From Sporosarcina luteola (GTDB taxonomy: Bacteria; Bacillota; Bacilli; Bacillales_A; Planococcaceae), in NCBI RefSeq assembly GCF_007991495.1, contig NZ_BJYL01000004.1, forward strand, positions 171,309-235,308: DNA of 64,000 bases, given 5' to 3'. Each line of letters starts with the position of its first letter. The first letter of the stretch is position 1. This document shows positions 47,916-57,015 of the stretch, one piece after another. The notes below the pieces were generated by a model. The model saw only the letters and a program-made list of their open reading frames with translations. It did not search any database and was not told the origin of the DNA. The translations under genes were made by a program, and so were the position numbers.

Positions 47916-48387
47916 GTTGACTTCCGTTCCGGCGCACGCTTTCCGCGGGCACGGCTTCAGCCAATCGAACCACGAAGAGTTCGATTTGCCGTATTTCTGC
48001 GTCCTTTGCAGAAATTAAGGCATCCTACCAATACCTGCTCGCAACGCTACACTTGTGCTCGCAAACGCCGTTCTTCGTAACGGCGTTCGCAGGAGTCGGC
48101 GCCTGCACTTCCGTCAACTGAAGATAGCTGAACAATATAGAGAGTTATAAGCACATCTACAAGAGAGCTGATAATTATCCATACTTCCAATTGAAGCAGT
48201 AGATGATTGAAGTGCAGGGCGGCGACTCCTTGGGGATTAGCGAAAGCCGTAACGAAGAACGGCTTTTGCGAGTGAAGCGAAGCGAAAGGAGCACATCTTT
48301 GCTCTGACAGGTGAGACCCCGCAGGAGCGGTTTTTGCGACGAGGAGGCTCACCGCACGCCCCCAGGAAAGCGTCCGCCCGGAACTGA
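47916..48387. repeat. Two family B repeats in inverted orientation (582-base gene-free gap)
   Basis: The gap between the aspartokinase-like gene and ylbC (47855-48436) holds no gene. Copy 2 (47916-48120) starts CTTCCGTTCCGGCGCACGC and includes the hairpin AACGCCGTT/AACGGCGTT. Copy 3 (48207-48387) runs the other way, with GCAGGGCGGCGACTCC and a similar CGTAACGAAGAACGGC hairpin and ending CGTCCGCCCGGAACTG. About 86 unique bases separate them. Both resemble copy 1 at 33681-33807. Confidence 0.8.
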
Positions 48388-48436
48388 AATCATCGGACTA
48401 TGTTATAGCCCATTATTTGGTTAATCAACACGCCTG

Positions 48437-49522
48437 TCATTGTATAAATCTAGAATCCTGTTTTTTCTTTTGATCCGACTTGATCAACACTTGCGTATAA
48501 TACTTTCCATACGCCCCAGTCCCAATTTCCGTAACATCCGCATCTAGCAAAACACTTCGGTGAGCAGGAGAATTCAACCATCCATGGACTGCCTCGATGG
48601 CATCTACGTAATTGGAGGCGATATTCTCCCCTGCTTTTTTATGTTCGATTCCAGAGCTCTTCAATCTCTCTGACAAATTACCTGCAGATGGAGATTCATG
48701 CGAAAAGTAATTTTCAATCGCCATATCCCTGCTATGGTTCTGCGCGAGCACCGTTAACCAATAATCATTTATCACAGGATCCAGGCCGTGATTCTCACGA
48801 TACATATTTGTCAACTCAAAGATCTGCCTTTCCATAGATCGATCGACCTCCATTTGGGCAGTCGATGATGGTTGACGTGCAGTAACGAGCTCCCCCATAT
48901 ATTCCATATCATACGGTTGATGTACAACCAATGTTTTCGGTTCGATGAAACGTACAGCTTCAATCTTCTCATCTTCAGCATCAACATACACTTGTGCAAA
49001 TAGGTTATCGAATTTTATTAAGATTTTATCCTTGATATCCTGACTGTTCAATGTAAAAGTATAAATATTTTCGCCAAGGACTACATCCACCTCGGTCTCG
49101 ATAATTGAAAAACGAAATACTTCATTAATATCCTGACCGATTTCAAAAGGGGCTATATCCAGAAATTTATCCGTACTGTAAATTTGATTGACTTTCCCAT
49201 CATTCACACCAGCCATTAAATGGCGATCTTTCGTATATACCCACCATTCATATCCATAAGCAGATGGCTCAATCCGATTAGGTTCACCCAACGATTCAAT
49301 CAATTCGTCGGACGGTTTTCCCACAAACGTAGATAGTCCTTTTTCGGGTCGAGCAGGACCTGATAACTGATTTGCTCCTAAATCTTTGTCAGGGGCCGGA
49401 ATGGCTACCCCATGCTTCACTGGTGATTCAAGTGGTTCATTTTCCCTAACTCGACTATCAAAGAAATAAAACACCGCGAGAAGCACAACTAGTAATAACG
49501 CTATTTTCCATAATACCCTCAA
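48437..49522 (-). CDS. ylbC: CAP-domain membrane-anchored protein YlbC
   Basis: This is a 361-residue extracytoplasmic protein with an N-terminal membrane segment (about 5-22), a CAP-associated domain (about 65-215) and a C-terminal CAP/SCP domain with LTNMYRENHGLDPV, LAQNHSRDMAIENYFSH, AGENIA and HGWLNSPAHRSVLL. This matches B. subtilis YlbC. The role is unknown; CAP proteins are often secreted and may bind lipids or peptides. The frame opens at a TTG very close to GAAGG, so the start is uncertain. Confidence 0.9.
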   Translation of the reverse strand: MRVLWKIALLLVVLLAVFYFFDSRVRENEPLESPVKHGVAIPAPDKDLGANQLSGPARPEKGLSTFVGKPSDELIESLGEPNRIEPSAYGYEWWVYTKDRHLMAGVNDGKVNQIYSTDKFLDIAPFEIGQDINEVFRFSIIETEVDVVLGENIYTFTLNSQDIKDKILIKFDNLFAQVYVDAEDEKIEAVRFIEPKTLVVHQPYDMEYMGELVTARQPSSTAQMEVDRSMERQIFELTNMYRENHGLDPVINDYWLTVLAQNHSRDMAIENYFSHESPSAGNLSERLKSSGIEHKKAGENIASNYVDAIEAVHGWLNSPAHRSVLLDADVTEIGTGAYGKYYTQVLIKSDQKKKQDSRFIQ

Positions 49523-49734
49523 GCCTTCTCGCCTACTTTCAATATTTGATAATATATTTAACCGGATTTCCGCTTCACTCCTATAGATATTGTGAAACTT
49601 TTAAATTCATTATGTATAGTTTATTTTAACTAATTTCATATGTAAAAGTCATCCCTTTCCCCTTACTTCGACAAAAGACATTTGTAATGAAGGATAAATC
49701 GGAATTCACCATTTTTCATGACACAATGTTGTCA

Positions 49735-49763
49735 TTGCAACTCCCCTCAATTTGTTCTATGAT
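49735..49763 (+). promoter_or_regulatory. Sigma-A promoter of the yugN-like gene
   Basis: TTGCAA (49735-49740) and TATGAT (49758-49763) are 17 bases apart, about 45 bases before the AAGGAGG ribosome site and ATG. The rest of the 290-base gap to ylbC shows no gene. Confidence 0.65.
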
Positions 49764-49813
49764 AAATAAGTATAAGCAATTGACTGGATGATCATGAAGG
49801 AGGACTTTAAAAG

Positions 49814-50176
49814 ATGTATATCGAAAATACAGGCGTTGAAGAAGTCGTAGCCGATTTATCACTACTTGACGAAATTATGCTGAAACACGATCTCGTACGT
49901 GCTGGACAGTGGGACTATGAGCGGGTGACTTATGATAAAAAATATGTCATCAAGGAAGGTACATACTACCTTCGCGTATTTGGTTTCACACCTGACGGGG
50001 ATGTAGATACTCGTGATGCTATCATACATTTAAAGAAACCCGTTATCGGAAAACATTATTATCCACATGGCGTAGAATATGGCGAAGATGAGCATTTCCC
50101 AGAAGGTCTTGTAAAAGATTGCAAAGCAACTCTTAAGGCTGTTATGGAAGACCTGAACCAGTATATTCAAAAATAA
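49814..50176 (+). CDS. YugN-like family protein
   Basis: This is a 120-residue acidic cytoplasmic protein, MYIENTGVEEVVADLSLLDE at the N-terminus, with GQWDYERVTYDKKYVIKEGTY and a KPVIGKHYYPHGVEYGEDEHFP segment in overlapping parts typical of the YugN-like family. Function is unknown. It has a clear promoter, ribosome site and terminator and so forms a single-gene unit. Confidence 0.85.
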   Translation: MYIENTGVEEVVADLSLLDEIMLKHDLVRAGQWDYERVTYDKKYVIKEGTYYLRVFGFTPDGDVDTRDAIIHLKKPVIGKHYYPHGVEYGEDEHFPEGLVKDCKATLKAVMEDLNQYIQK

Positions 50177-50192
50177 TGACCCTGTTTTCCAG

Positions 50193-50226
50193 AAAAGTCG
50201 AAGAAGTAATTATTCTTCGGCTTTTT
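50193..50226 (+). terminator. Terminator of the yugN-like gene
   Basis: AAAAGTCGAAGAA and TTCTTCGGCTTTTTT arms with a short loop follow the stop codon. Confidence 0.87.
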
Positions 50227-50289
50227 TCCTATTCATTCCTGTTCATTTTGGTTATAATGGTAGCAATAAACAATTTGGAGGAATGACCG

Positions 50290-51348
50290 TTGTCCCGTTG
50301 GCTTACAAAAAGGAATATTATGCTTTTCGCATTATTGATTATTGCAATTTTAGTTTTTATCTTTATTCTCCCTGTTTCTATCCCAATCATATTAGCCCTC
50401 TTGACAGCCCTTCTATTTGAGCCACTTGTCAAATTGACTGAGACAAAATTTAAATGGAAGCGTAAAGTTTCCGTCATTTCAGTTTTCATTTTCATAATAG
50501 CGCTATTGGCAGTTATTATCTATTATACGGTCACTTCATTGATTGGTAGAATCATTCAATTCACAAAAGATGCCCCAGATTATTTAAACAAATTATCCGG
50601 TGTATGGATTGACTTTCAAAGTAAAATTTTTGTATACACATCCGGCTTGCCGGATGATGTAGTGAAATCCATGCAAAACGGTTTTAATGATATTTTAAAT
50701 TCCTTCCGCGATTCACTGTTGAAATTATTCAATTCTGAGAAGATTGTCGCATTGGCATCTGAAATTCCAAATTTCTTAGTAAGTCTTATTGTTTTCATGA
50801 TTGCCCTATTCCTATTTATGCTTGAGTTGCCTGAACTAAAACAAATGGTATTCAGGCACCTAACAGATGAAACAGCAAAAAAGGTCCGCTATATGACGGT
50901 CAAACTAAATTCTGTTATTTTCGGTTTCATGAAAGCACAGCTTTTAGTCAGTTTTATCATCCTTGCAGTTTCGTTTGTAGGACTGCTCTTAATTGCACCG
51001 AAGTATGCTTTGGTCATGTCCATAGTCATTTGGATCATTGATGTCATCCCAATCCTAGGATCCATTATCGTACTGGCCCCATGGTCGTTATATCAATTCG
51101 TAAGTGGAGACATTGGAATGGGTACGAAATTGGCAATACTGGCTGCAATACTTCTCATTATCCGCAGAACAGTGGAACCGAAAGTGATGGGCAACCAGAT
51201 TGGCTTATCCCCTCTCCCAACGCTCATCGGCATGTTCATTGGCCTAAAGCTGTTCGGCGTCCTTGGTTTCTTCATAGGACCGATGATCGTCATTTTATTC
51301 AATACTGCACGCGAAGCTGGCATCATCAAACTGAATTTCAAAGTATAA
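50290..51348 (+). CDS. AI-2E family permease (YtvI-like)
   Basis: This is a 352-residue membrane protein with about eight hydrophobic segments, the central extracytoplasmic region between them, and the family motif DVIPILGSIIVLAPW near residue 255. It also contains GNQIGLSPLPTLIGMF and FGVLGFFIGPM. It resembles B. subtilis YtvI, annotated as a sporulation-linked member of this family. The substrate is not known. The start is a TTG after GGAGG. Confidence 0.82.
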   Translation: MSRWLTKRNIMLFALLIIAILVFIFILPVSIPIILALLTALLFEPLVKLTETKFKWKRKVSVISVFIFIIALLAVIIYYTVTSLIGRIIQFTKDAPDYLNKLSGVWIDFQSKIFVYTSGLPDDVVKSMQNGFNDILNSFRDSLLKLFNSEKIVALASEIPNFLVSLIVFMIALFLFMLELPELKQMVFRHLTDETAKKVRYMTVKLNSVIFGFMKAQLLVSFIILAVSFVGLLLIAPKYALVMSIVIWIIDVIPILGSIIVLAPWSLYQFVSGDIGMGTKLAILAAILLIIRRTVEPKVMGNQIGLSPLPTLIGMFIGLKLFGVLGFFIGPMIVILFNTAREAGIIKLNFKV

Positions 51349-51349
51349 A

Positions 51350-51386
51350 ATAAAACGCGCTTCCATTTTGCAGAAGCGCGTTTTTT
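51350..51386. terminator. Bidirectional terminator between the permease gene and ctaM
   Basis: AAAACGCGCTTC and GAAGCGCGTTTTTTT form a stem with flanking A and T runs between the two convergent genes. Confidence 0.88.
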
Positions 51387-51847
51387 TAGAATCCTAATAT
51401 AGCTTTGATCATCGAAGTTGTTTCGCCGCCTTCAAAAAACACATAAAGCAATAAATAAACAGCTATGCCGGTCAGGGCAGTGAAAAACCAAATGATGCTC
51501 GTAACTGGACCGATTTTACGATGTTTGTCCAACTTATTCTTTAATCCCCAATTGATTGTCACGACTCCAAAAACAGCTCCTGTTGTCGCAAGGATTATGT
51601 GAAAAACAAGGAAAACTGTATAGTACACCTTCAAATGATCTGGTCCACCAAAAGCTGTATTTCCAATAATAATCGTACGTGACGCGTAAATGATAAAGAA
51701 AATAACAGCGGATACTGCAGCCGCAATCATCATTTTTTTATGGGCATCGATTTTTCTTTCACGTATCAGTTTCCACCCGATCGCGACAAATATAGCTGAT
51801 AACACTATGAAAAACGTGCTCACTGTCGGTAAAAAAGGAACATTCAT
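51386..51847 (-). CDS. ctaM: DUF420 heme-copper oxidase assembly protein
   Basis: This is a 153-residue membrane protein with four segments and the HKKMMIAA, VFHIILATTG and KHRKIGPVTSIIWFFTALTGI motifs of DUF420. The S. aureus homologue CtaM is needed to mature an oxidase with heme; B. subtilis YozB is a relative. Its position at the end of the cta cluster supports an assembly role for caa3 oxidase here. Confidence 0.83.
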   Translation of the reverse strand: MNVPFLPTVSTFFIVLSAIFVAIGWKLIRERKIDAHKKMMIAAAVSAVIFFIIYASRTIIIGNTAFGGPDHLKVYYTVFLVFHIILATTGAVFGVVTINWGLKNKLDKHRKIGPVTSIIWFFTALTGIAVYLLLYVFFEGGETTSMIKAILGF

Positions 51848-51871
51848 ACCTAATACCCCTTCAAAATAGAA

Positions 51872-52789
51872 TCAGCCGTGCATTTCAAGATTTTCTCTCT
51901 CCAACAGAGCATTTTTAGTGATTTCATCTGCATTCAATTGTTCATCACGATACCATGCAATGAAGATCTTTCCGATGACAACAACGTAGATGAGCTCCTG
52001 AATGACTTTCATGACGATGCCGCCCAATTGTTGGTCTTGAATTGTGGGCATATTCGTAAATAGTTCAGGTCCTGAAATGGACAGGCCTGACAAAGTACCC
52101 GCCGGTACACAAAGCGCCATAGCTTTTAACCACGCTTCTCCGCTACTATAAGTTTCATAAACAGGCACATCGACAAAAATGATAAGTGCACATGCAGGTG
52201 TAAGAAGGATTGCACTTAGAATCACGTAACCGATCTTCTTCAATCCATGTAAATGAGGATGGTCTTCCATCGTATTTACGACAGGCCACCAAAGGAATAA
52301 TGCAGACATAAACAAGGTAATCGTAAAAATGGCGTGCATTACGACACTCAATTTAATGAAATCGAGAACCATTGGATAATGGTTTAATGAAAACATAATT
52401 GTGAAGAAAATCAAACTAATGACGGGTTTTGTTAATAACCTAACAATCCGATCAATAATTTTCACACTAAAAACTTTTCTCCAGATGAAATTGGGAATAC
52501 CGATAATCAAAAACGGAGCAACCATTAATAAAAGAAGCGCCATTTGCGTCATATGGACAGAGAACAATATATGCCCCAATAGATCGACAGGAGACCCTTT
52601 GACGATATATAACAGTACCATTGAACCGATAAAGAACCTGATTTGCCTGCCAGTAACCGGCTCAGCCCCATCAAAACGATTTCTCATTTTTTTAGTTAAT
52701 AAGAAATAAAGAATTGTTATGAGGACAAGAAAAATAAAAAAATACGGACTCCATAATGCACGAAAGCCAAATATGCTTAAAGGCATCAT
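51872..52789 (-). CDS. ctaG: Cytochrome c oxidase assembly factor CtaG
   Basis: This is a 305-residue protein with about seven membrane segments that supports the copper or heme maturation of caa3 oxidase. Family motifs are LLGHILFSVHMTQMALL, MFSLNHYP, VVMHAIFTITLFMSALFLWWPV and DQQLGGIVMK. I start at the ATG at 52789, where AAAGGAG is 8 bases upstream; the GTG at 52798 would sit on the ribosome site. It follows ctaF after a terminator and a short repeat remnant. Confidence 0.9.
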   Translation of the reverse strand: MMPLSIFGFRALWSPYFFIFLVLITILYFLLTKKMRNRFDGAEPVTGRQIRFFIGSMVLLYIVKGSPVDLLGHILFSVHMTQMALLLLMVAPFLIIGIPNFIWRKVFSVKIIDRIVRLLTKPVISLIFFTIMFSLNHYPMVLDFIKLSVVMHAIFTITLFMSALFLWWPVVNTMEDHPHLHGLKKIGYVILSAILLTPACALIIFVDVPVYETYSSGEAWLKAMALCVPAGTLSGLSISGPELFTNMPTIQDQQLGGIVMKVIQELIYVVVIGKIFIAWYRDEQLNADEITKNALLERENLEMHG

Positions 52790-52871
52790 CGCCATCACTC
52801 CTTTAAAGTGTCTTTCATTATTATAAAGCTAATACGACGCGAACACAATGAACGAAGTATGACAATAATAT

Positions 52872-52912
52872 AAAGCGAAGGGGGCCTGCTTAGAGGCTCC
52901 AGTAGCTGGATT
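52872..52912. repeat. Short remnant of repeat family A (between ctaF and ctaG)
   Basis: AAGCGAAGGGGGCCTGCTTAG and GGCTCCAGTAGCTGGAT match the two ends of family A copy 1 with the central hairpin missing. It sits between the ctaF terminator and ctaG. Confidence 0.55.
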
Positions 52913-52914
52913 GA

Positions 52915-52957
52915 GAAAAACCGAAAAGCCTGTGGAAAACATTCCACAGGCTCTTTC
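52915..52957 (-). terminator. Terminator of the ctaCDEF unit
   Basis: On the minus strand GAGCCTGTGGAA and TTCCACAGGCTTTT arms with a short loop lead into CGGTTTTT, just after ctaF. Confidence 0.85.
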
Positions 52958-52964
52958 GTATTAA

Positions 52965-53312
52965 TTACCACCAAACGATTGTAACGAATGTTAAAGGAAT
53001 TAAGAAGCCTAAAAGAGCTCCCGTGTACATGAACATTTGAGGAATGCCATGTCCTTTTTCACTCATATGCATAAAGTAATACAGTTGCAACCCAACTTGA
53101 ACAGCTGCGAAAAGCATGATCATCGGAATGATGAAGAACTTGGAAAATCCTGCAACTTCTGCTTCAAATGCTACTACCATCGAGAATGAGACAATTGTCA
53201 GGAAGATCATAAGAGAAAACATCATAACCTGATTACGCATAGATTGTTTCGCACGTCTTTGTGCAAGCTGCTGTTCAGCAGGTGTACGTTTGTAAACTTG
53301 GATGTCTGCCAT
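52965..53312 (-). CDS. ctaF: Cytochrome c oxidase subunit IVB
   Basis: This is a 115-residue small subunit of caa3 oxidase with three membrane segments and the motif QVGLQLYYFMHMSEKGHG. It follows ctaE by a single base, and its place after subunits I and III matches the Bacillus operon. Confidence 0.93.
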   Translation of the reverse strand: MADIQVYKRTPAEQQLAQRRAKQSMRNQVMMFSLMIFLTIVSFSMVVAFEAEVAGFSKFFIIPMIMLFAAVQVGLQLYYFMHMSEKGHGIPQMFMYTGALLGFLIPLTFVTIVWW

Positions 53313-53313
53313 C

Positions 53314-53940
53314 TTAACCTACCACTCCCATCAAGTAGACTACAGTAAAGATGAATACCCATACAACGTCAATGAAGTGCCAGTACAATGAAAATGTATA
53401 GTACTTCGTTGCGTTATAAAGATTCAAACCGCGTTTCGCATTACGGAAGATCAGCAATGTGACCCATACAAGACCAACAGCTACGTGGAAACCGTGTGTT
53501 CCGACTAGCGTAAAGAACGCTGAACTGAATGCACTATTGCCATACGTGAAGCCGAGGCCTACGTAGTGTGAGAACTCATACACTTCAAGCATGAGGAATC
53601 CTAGTCCTAAAAATGCAGTAATAGCGAGCCATAATTGCATTTTCTTGAAGTTGTAATTACGCAAGTGGTACATCGCGAACACACTTGTCAATGAAGATGT
53701 CAAAAGCAACATCGTCATGACGAAGACTAATGGTAATTCATATAACTCTTGAGTAGAGAATCCAAAACCGCTCGGTCCGGAGTTCTTCAGTGCAACATAG
53801 GTTGCGAACAAGGTCGCGAAAAGGATTGTCTCTCCACCAAGGAACAACCAGAAGCCGACAAACTTGTTTTTTGCTTCAAGTGTCGCTCTTTCCGGATGAT
53901 CAGGCCACGTCTCAGGGGTGAATTTTTTGTTCAAATCCAT
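53314..53940 (-). CDS. ctaE: Cytochrome c oxidase subunit III
   Basis: This is a 208-residue protein with five membrane segments. Motifs include NKFVGFWLFLGGETILFATLFA in two parts, SSAFFTLVGTHGFHVAVGL and YWHFIDVVWVFIF, diagnostic of subunit III. The ATG overlaps the ctaD stop codon. It stabilises subunit I in the membrane. Confidence 0.96.
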   Translation of the reverse strand: MDLNKKFTPETWPDHPERATLEAKNKFVGFWLFLGGETILFATLFATYVALKNSGPSGFGFSTQELYELPLVFVMTMLLLTSSLTSVFAMYHLRNYNFKKMQLWLAITAFLGLGFLMLEVYEFSHYVGLGFTYGNSAFSSAFFTLVGTHGFHVAVGLVWVTLLIFRNAKRGLNLYNATKYYTFSLYWHFIDVVWVFIFTVVYLMGVVG

Positions 53941-55814
53941 TAGTTTTGACCCCCTTTACGTTTTAAATCACGGAGAATCTCGTCTTTCTTAATATAATAT
54001 CCTGTATCGTCTTGCAACGAACGCGCTGCCATTGAAACGAAAGTCCATAATAGACCAAAGATCAGGACAGGCAGACCCCATGACTCTTCAGTGCGGAACA
54101 TAGCACCGAATCCAGCTATGAATAGACCAAATGACATTAGAAGTGGAATGATGGAACCGTTTGGCATATGAATGTCCTTAATCGGCTCTGCAGGAGTTAA
54201 CCCTGACTCATTTCCTTCCATTTTTTCGATCCATACAGTGTCAAGTCCGCGAACTAGCGGAGTTGCATGGAAATTGTAATAAATCGGTGGAGATTCGATA
54301 GCCCACTCAAGTGTACGCCCATCTCCCCAAGGATCGTTTGCAACCTTAACATTTTTAACTGATGTCATGATTGCGTTGATGACAAGAACAATTACACCAA
54401 TTGCCATCATGAACGCACCAATTGTACTGATAAGGTTTGCTAAGTTCCAACCTTGACCGTCCATATACGTCCATACTCGACGCGGCATTCCCCAGAATCC
54501 TAACCAGTGCTGGATAAGGAATGTCATATGGAAACCGATGAAGAAGAACCAGAATGTGACCTTACCAAGTGTTTCATTCAACATTGTACCGAACATTTTC
54601 GGCCAATATAGATGTGTTGCTGCCAAGATCGCAAGTACTACCCCACCAACGATAACGTAGTGGAAGTGAGCTACGATGAAGTAAGAATCGTGCAATTGGT
54701 AGTCAAGTGGTGCAGCCCCTTGCATTACACCAGTAACTCCACCCATAACAAATGAAGGGATGAAACCTAGTGCATATAGCATCGGAGTTGTAATCTTGAT
54801 GCTTCCGCCCCACATTGTCAATAACCAGTTAAAGATCTTGACTCCTGTAGGAACGGCAATCGCCATTGTAGCAACAGCGAAAATGGCGTTCGCAGTCGGT
54901 CCTAGACCAACAGTGAACATATGGTGAGCCCATACCATGAATCCAAGGAAACCAATCAACACAGTCGCGAAGACCATGGATGGATATCCGAAGAGTCGCT
55001 TACGGGAGAAGATCGAGAAGATCTCCGAGAAAATACCGAAAGCAGGCAAAATAAGAATGTAAACTTCAGGGTGACCGAAAATCCAGAATATATGCTCCCA
55101 GATAATGGTGTTACCACCCATTGTATGGTTAAAGAAGTTCCCGCCGAACATACGGTCAAATGTCAAGAAGAATAGACCAACTGTCAATGGAGGGAATGCG
55201 AACAAGATCATTGCAGACGCAACGAACGTAGTCCAAGTGAACAATGGCATACGCATGTATGTCATACCAGGTGCACGCATGTTAATGATTGTAACAAGGA
55301 AGTTAATCCCCGCCATCAGCGTACCGCCCCCGGCAATTTGAAGCCCTATTGCATAGAAGTCAACACCATGTCCTTGAGATGCAAGTGAAAGCGATGCATA
55401 AGATGTCCATCCAGCATCAGGAACCTCACCATACAACCAAGAAATGTTTAGGAATAGTCCTCCGAAGAAGAACATCCAGAAACCTAATGAGTTGATGAAT
55501 GGGAACGCTACGTCACGCGCACCAATTTGCAACGGTACAATGGCGTTCATAAATCCGAATAATATAGGCATGGCTGCTAAGAAAATCATCGTCGTTCCGT
55601 GCATCGTAATCAAGTCATTGAATAGGCCCGCACTGACGAAATCGTTGTTCGGTATATGAAGCTGCCAACGAATCATCATTGCTTCAATACCGCCTAGAAC
55701 GAAGAAGAATCCGCCCCCAAGGAAGTAAAGGATTCCGATTTTCTTATGGTCGACTGTAGTTAACCAGTCCCACAGCGTTGCACCAAAACCCTTTTTTTGA
55801 GCAACTGAACTCAC
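53940..55814 (-). CDS. ctaD: Cytochrome c oxidase subunit I
   Basis: This is the catalytic subunit of caa3 oxidase, with low-spin heme and the heme-copper binuclear centre, and it pumps protons. It is 624 residues with 12 or more membrane segments. WEHIFWIFGHPEVYILILPAFG carries the CuB histidine and cross-linked tyrosine, MVWAHHMFTVG the CuB histidine pair, and DSYFIVAHFHYVIVGG the heme histidines. The C-terminal extension holds two more segments, as in Bacillus CtaD. It overlaps ctaE. Confidence 0.98.
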   Translation of the reverse strand: MSSVAQKKGFGATLWDWLTTVDHKKIGILYFLGGGFFFVLGGIEAMMIRWQLHIPNNDFVSAGLFNDLITMHGTTMIFLAAMPILFGFMNAIVPLQIGARDVAFPFINSLGFWMFFFGGLFLNISWLYGEVPDAGWTSYASLSLASQGHGVDFYAIGLQIAGGGTLMAGINFLVTIINMRAPGMTYMRMPLFTWTTFVASAMILFAFPPLTVGLFFLTFDRMFGGNFFNHTMGGNTIIWEHIFWIFGHPEVYILILPAFGIFSEIFSIFSRKRLFGYPSMVFATVLIGFLGFMVWAHHMFTVGLGPTANAIFAVATMAIAVPTGVKIFNWLLTMWGGSIKITTPMLYALGFIPSFVMGGVTGVMQGAAPLDYQLHDSYFIVAHFHYVIVGGVVLAILAATHLYWPKMFGTMLNETLGKVTFWFFFIGFHMTFLIQHWLGFWGMPRRVWTYMDGQGWNLANLISTIGAFMMAIGVIVLVINAIMTSVKNVKVANDPWGDGRTLEWAIESPPIYYNFHATPLVRGLDTVWIEKMEGNESGLTPAEPIKDIHMPNGSIIPLLMSFGLFIAGFGAMFRTEESWGLPVLIFGLLWTFVSMAARSLQDDTGYYIKKDEILRDLKRKGGQN

Positions 55815-55850
55815 TTTGTTTACCTCCTCATCAAAATCGAGTAAAAATTA

Positions 55851-56915
55851 TTATTCAACAGATAGTCCCATCAAATATTCAACAAGAGCATCCATCTCTG
55901 CATCAGAAATCTGATTCTTGTCAAACGAAGGCATTTTATTGCCAGGTTTGTGTTCCTGAGTATCTCTGATCCACTCGACCAGTTTTTCATCTGTATGGTC
56001 CAAGAATCCTGCTACACGGTTACGGTCGCCGAATGTTGCAAGGTTTGGTCCTTGTGCACCAGACTCACCAACACCGGAAGTTGCGTGACAACCGATACAG
56101 CTCTGTTGGAATACCTCTTGACCGTCTTGATTCGCGACAACTTGATTTTCAGCAGTATTCTGCATAGCTGTCACCCATTGATCGAATTCAGGGCGTGGCA
56201 TCGTTTTCACTTTGAAGTCCATCAATGCGTGAGATGGTCCACAAAGCTCTGCACACTTACCATAGAAGACGCCATCTTTAAGATCTTGTGAATCCTTTTC
56301 AAATACTAGATAGAACTTATTCACGTTTTCAACGTTCGTATCGAGCTTACCGCCGACAGCCGGAATCCAGAAGGAGTGCTTGACGTCTGCAGCAAGAAGA
56401 TTGAAGTAAACCTTTTCATCCATAGGTACGACTAATTCTTGTGCTGTGACGATACCTAGATCTGGATATTCAAATTCCCACCAATAAAGTTTCGCTGTCA
56501 CATCTACTACAAGATTTTCAGCATTCCCATCTTCATCCACAGCTCCCATTGCCGCCACATCACCAAGTTTATATGTGTAATAAACGGTAGGAACAGCTAG
56601 AAGCAAAATCAATAGAATTGGAATAATCGTCCAAACAAGTTCAAGCTTGTGACTTCCTTCAACTTGTTCCGGAATATGGTCTTCTCCCAACTTGGAACGT
56701 CTGAAACGTACTAACGCTACTAAATAAATTGTTACAACTACGATAATGACGAGTAACATAATCCCTGAAGATAGAAGCAGTAAGTTGAACTGATCTTTTC
56801 CGACTTGTCCTGCCGGCAGAAGCGTTGAAAGTTCTTCCTGACCACATCCTGCAAGGAAAACTGTTAGTACAGCCAATAGAGAAAAGAGACGCCACTTTTT
56901 GAGTCCTTTCATCAT
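55851..56915 (-). CDS. ctaC: Cytochrome c oxidase subunit II with fused cytochrome c domain
   Basis: This is a 354-residue lipoprotein. The lipobox is LAGC (residues 21-24), two membrane segments follow, then a cupredoxin domain with the CuA motif CAELCGPSHALMDF and a C-terminal cytochrome c domain with CIGCH and a distal methionine (KMPSF). The c domain defines the caa3 type. It takes electrons from cytochrome c and passes them to subunit I. LspA, encoded in this window, would process it. Confidence 0.97.
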   Translation of the reverse strand: MMKGLKKWRLFSLLAVLTVFLAGCGQEELSTLLPAGQVGKDQFNLLLLSSGIMLLVIIVVVTIYLVALVRFRRSKLGEDHIPEQVEGSHKLELVWTIIPILLILLLAVPTVYYTYKLGDVAAMGAVDEDGNAENLVVDVTAKLYWWEFEYPDLGIVTAQELVVPMDEKVYFNLLAADVKHSFWIPAVGGKLDTNVENVNKFYLVFEKDSQDLKDGVFYGKCAELCGPSHALMDFKVKTMPRPEFDQWVTAMQNTAENQVVANQDGQEVFQQSCIGCHATSGVGESGAQGPNLATFGDRNRVAGFLDHTDEKLVEWIRDTQEHKPGNKMPSFDKNQISDAEMDALVEYLMGLSVE

Positions 56916-57015
56916 CGCTAACTAATACCTCTCTTTCTAAAAAAATGTTTTGTTCAAATGAGGACTGTTGACCTCTCTATCATGAATTCCTGTCAAAAAG
57001 AAAGAATTCCATCAG

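Noticed and set aside
48047..48352. A 101-residue open frame across the family B repeats
   Set aside because: It spans two inverted repeats and the unique gap between them, with no ribosome site or recognisable motif.
47855..48436. Possible CRISPR array or insertion sequence in the repeat-rich gap
   Set aside because: There are only two inverted units with no regular spacers, and no transposase frame or terminal duplication is visible.
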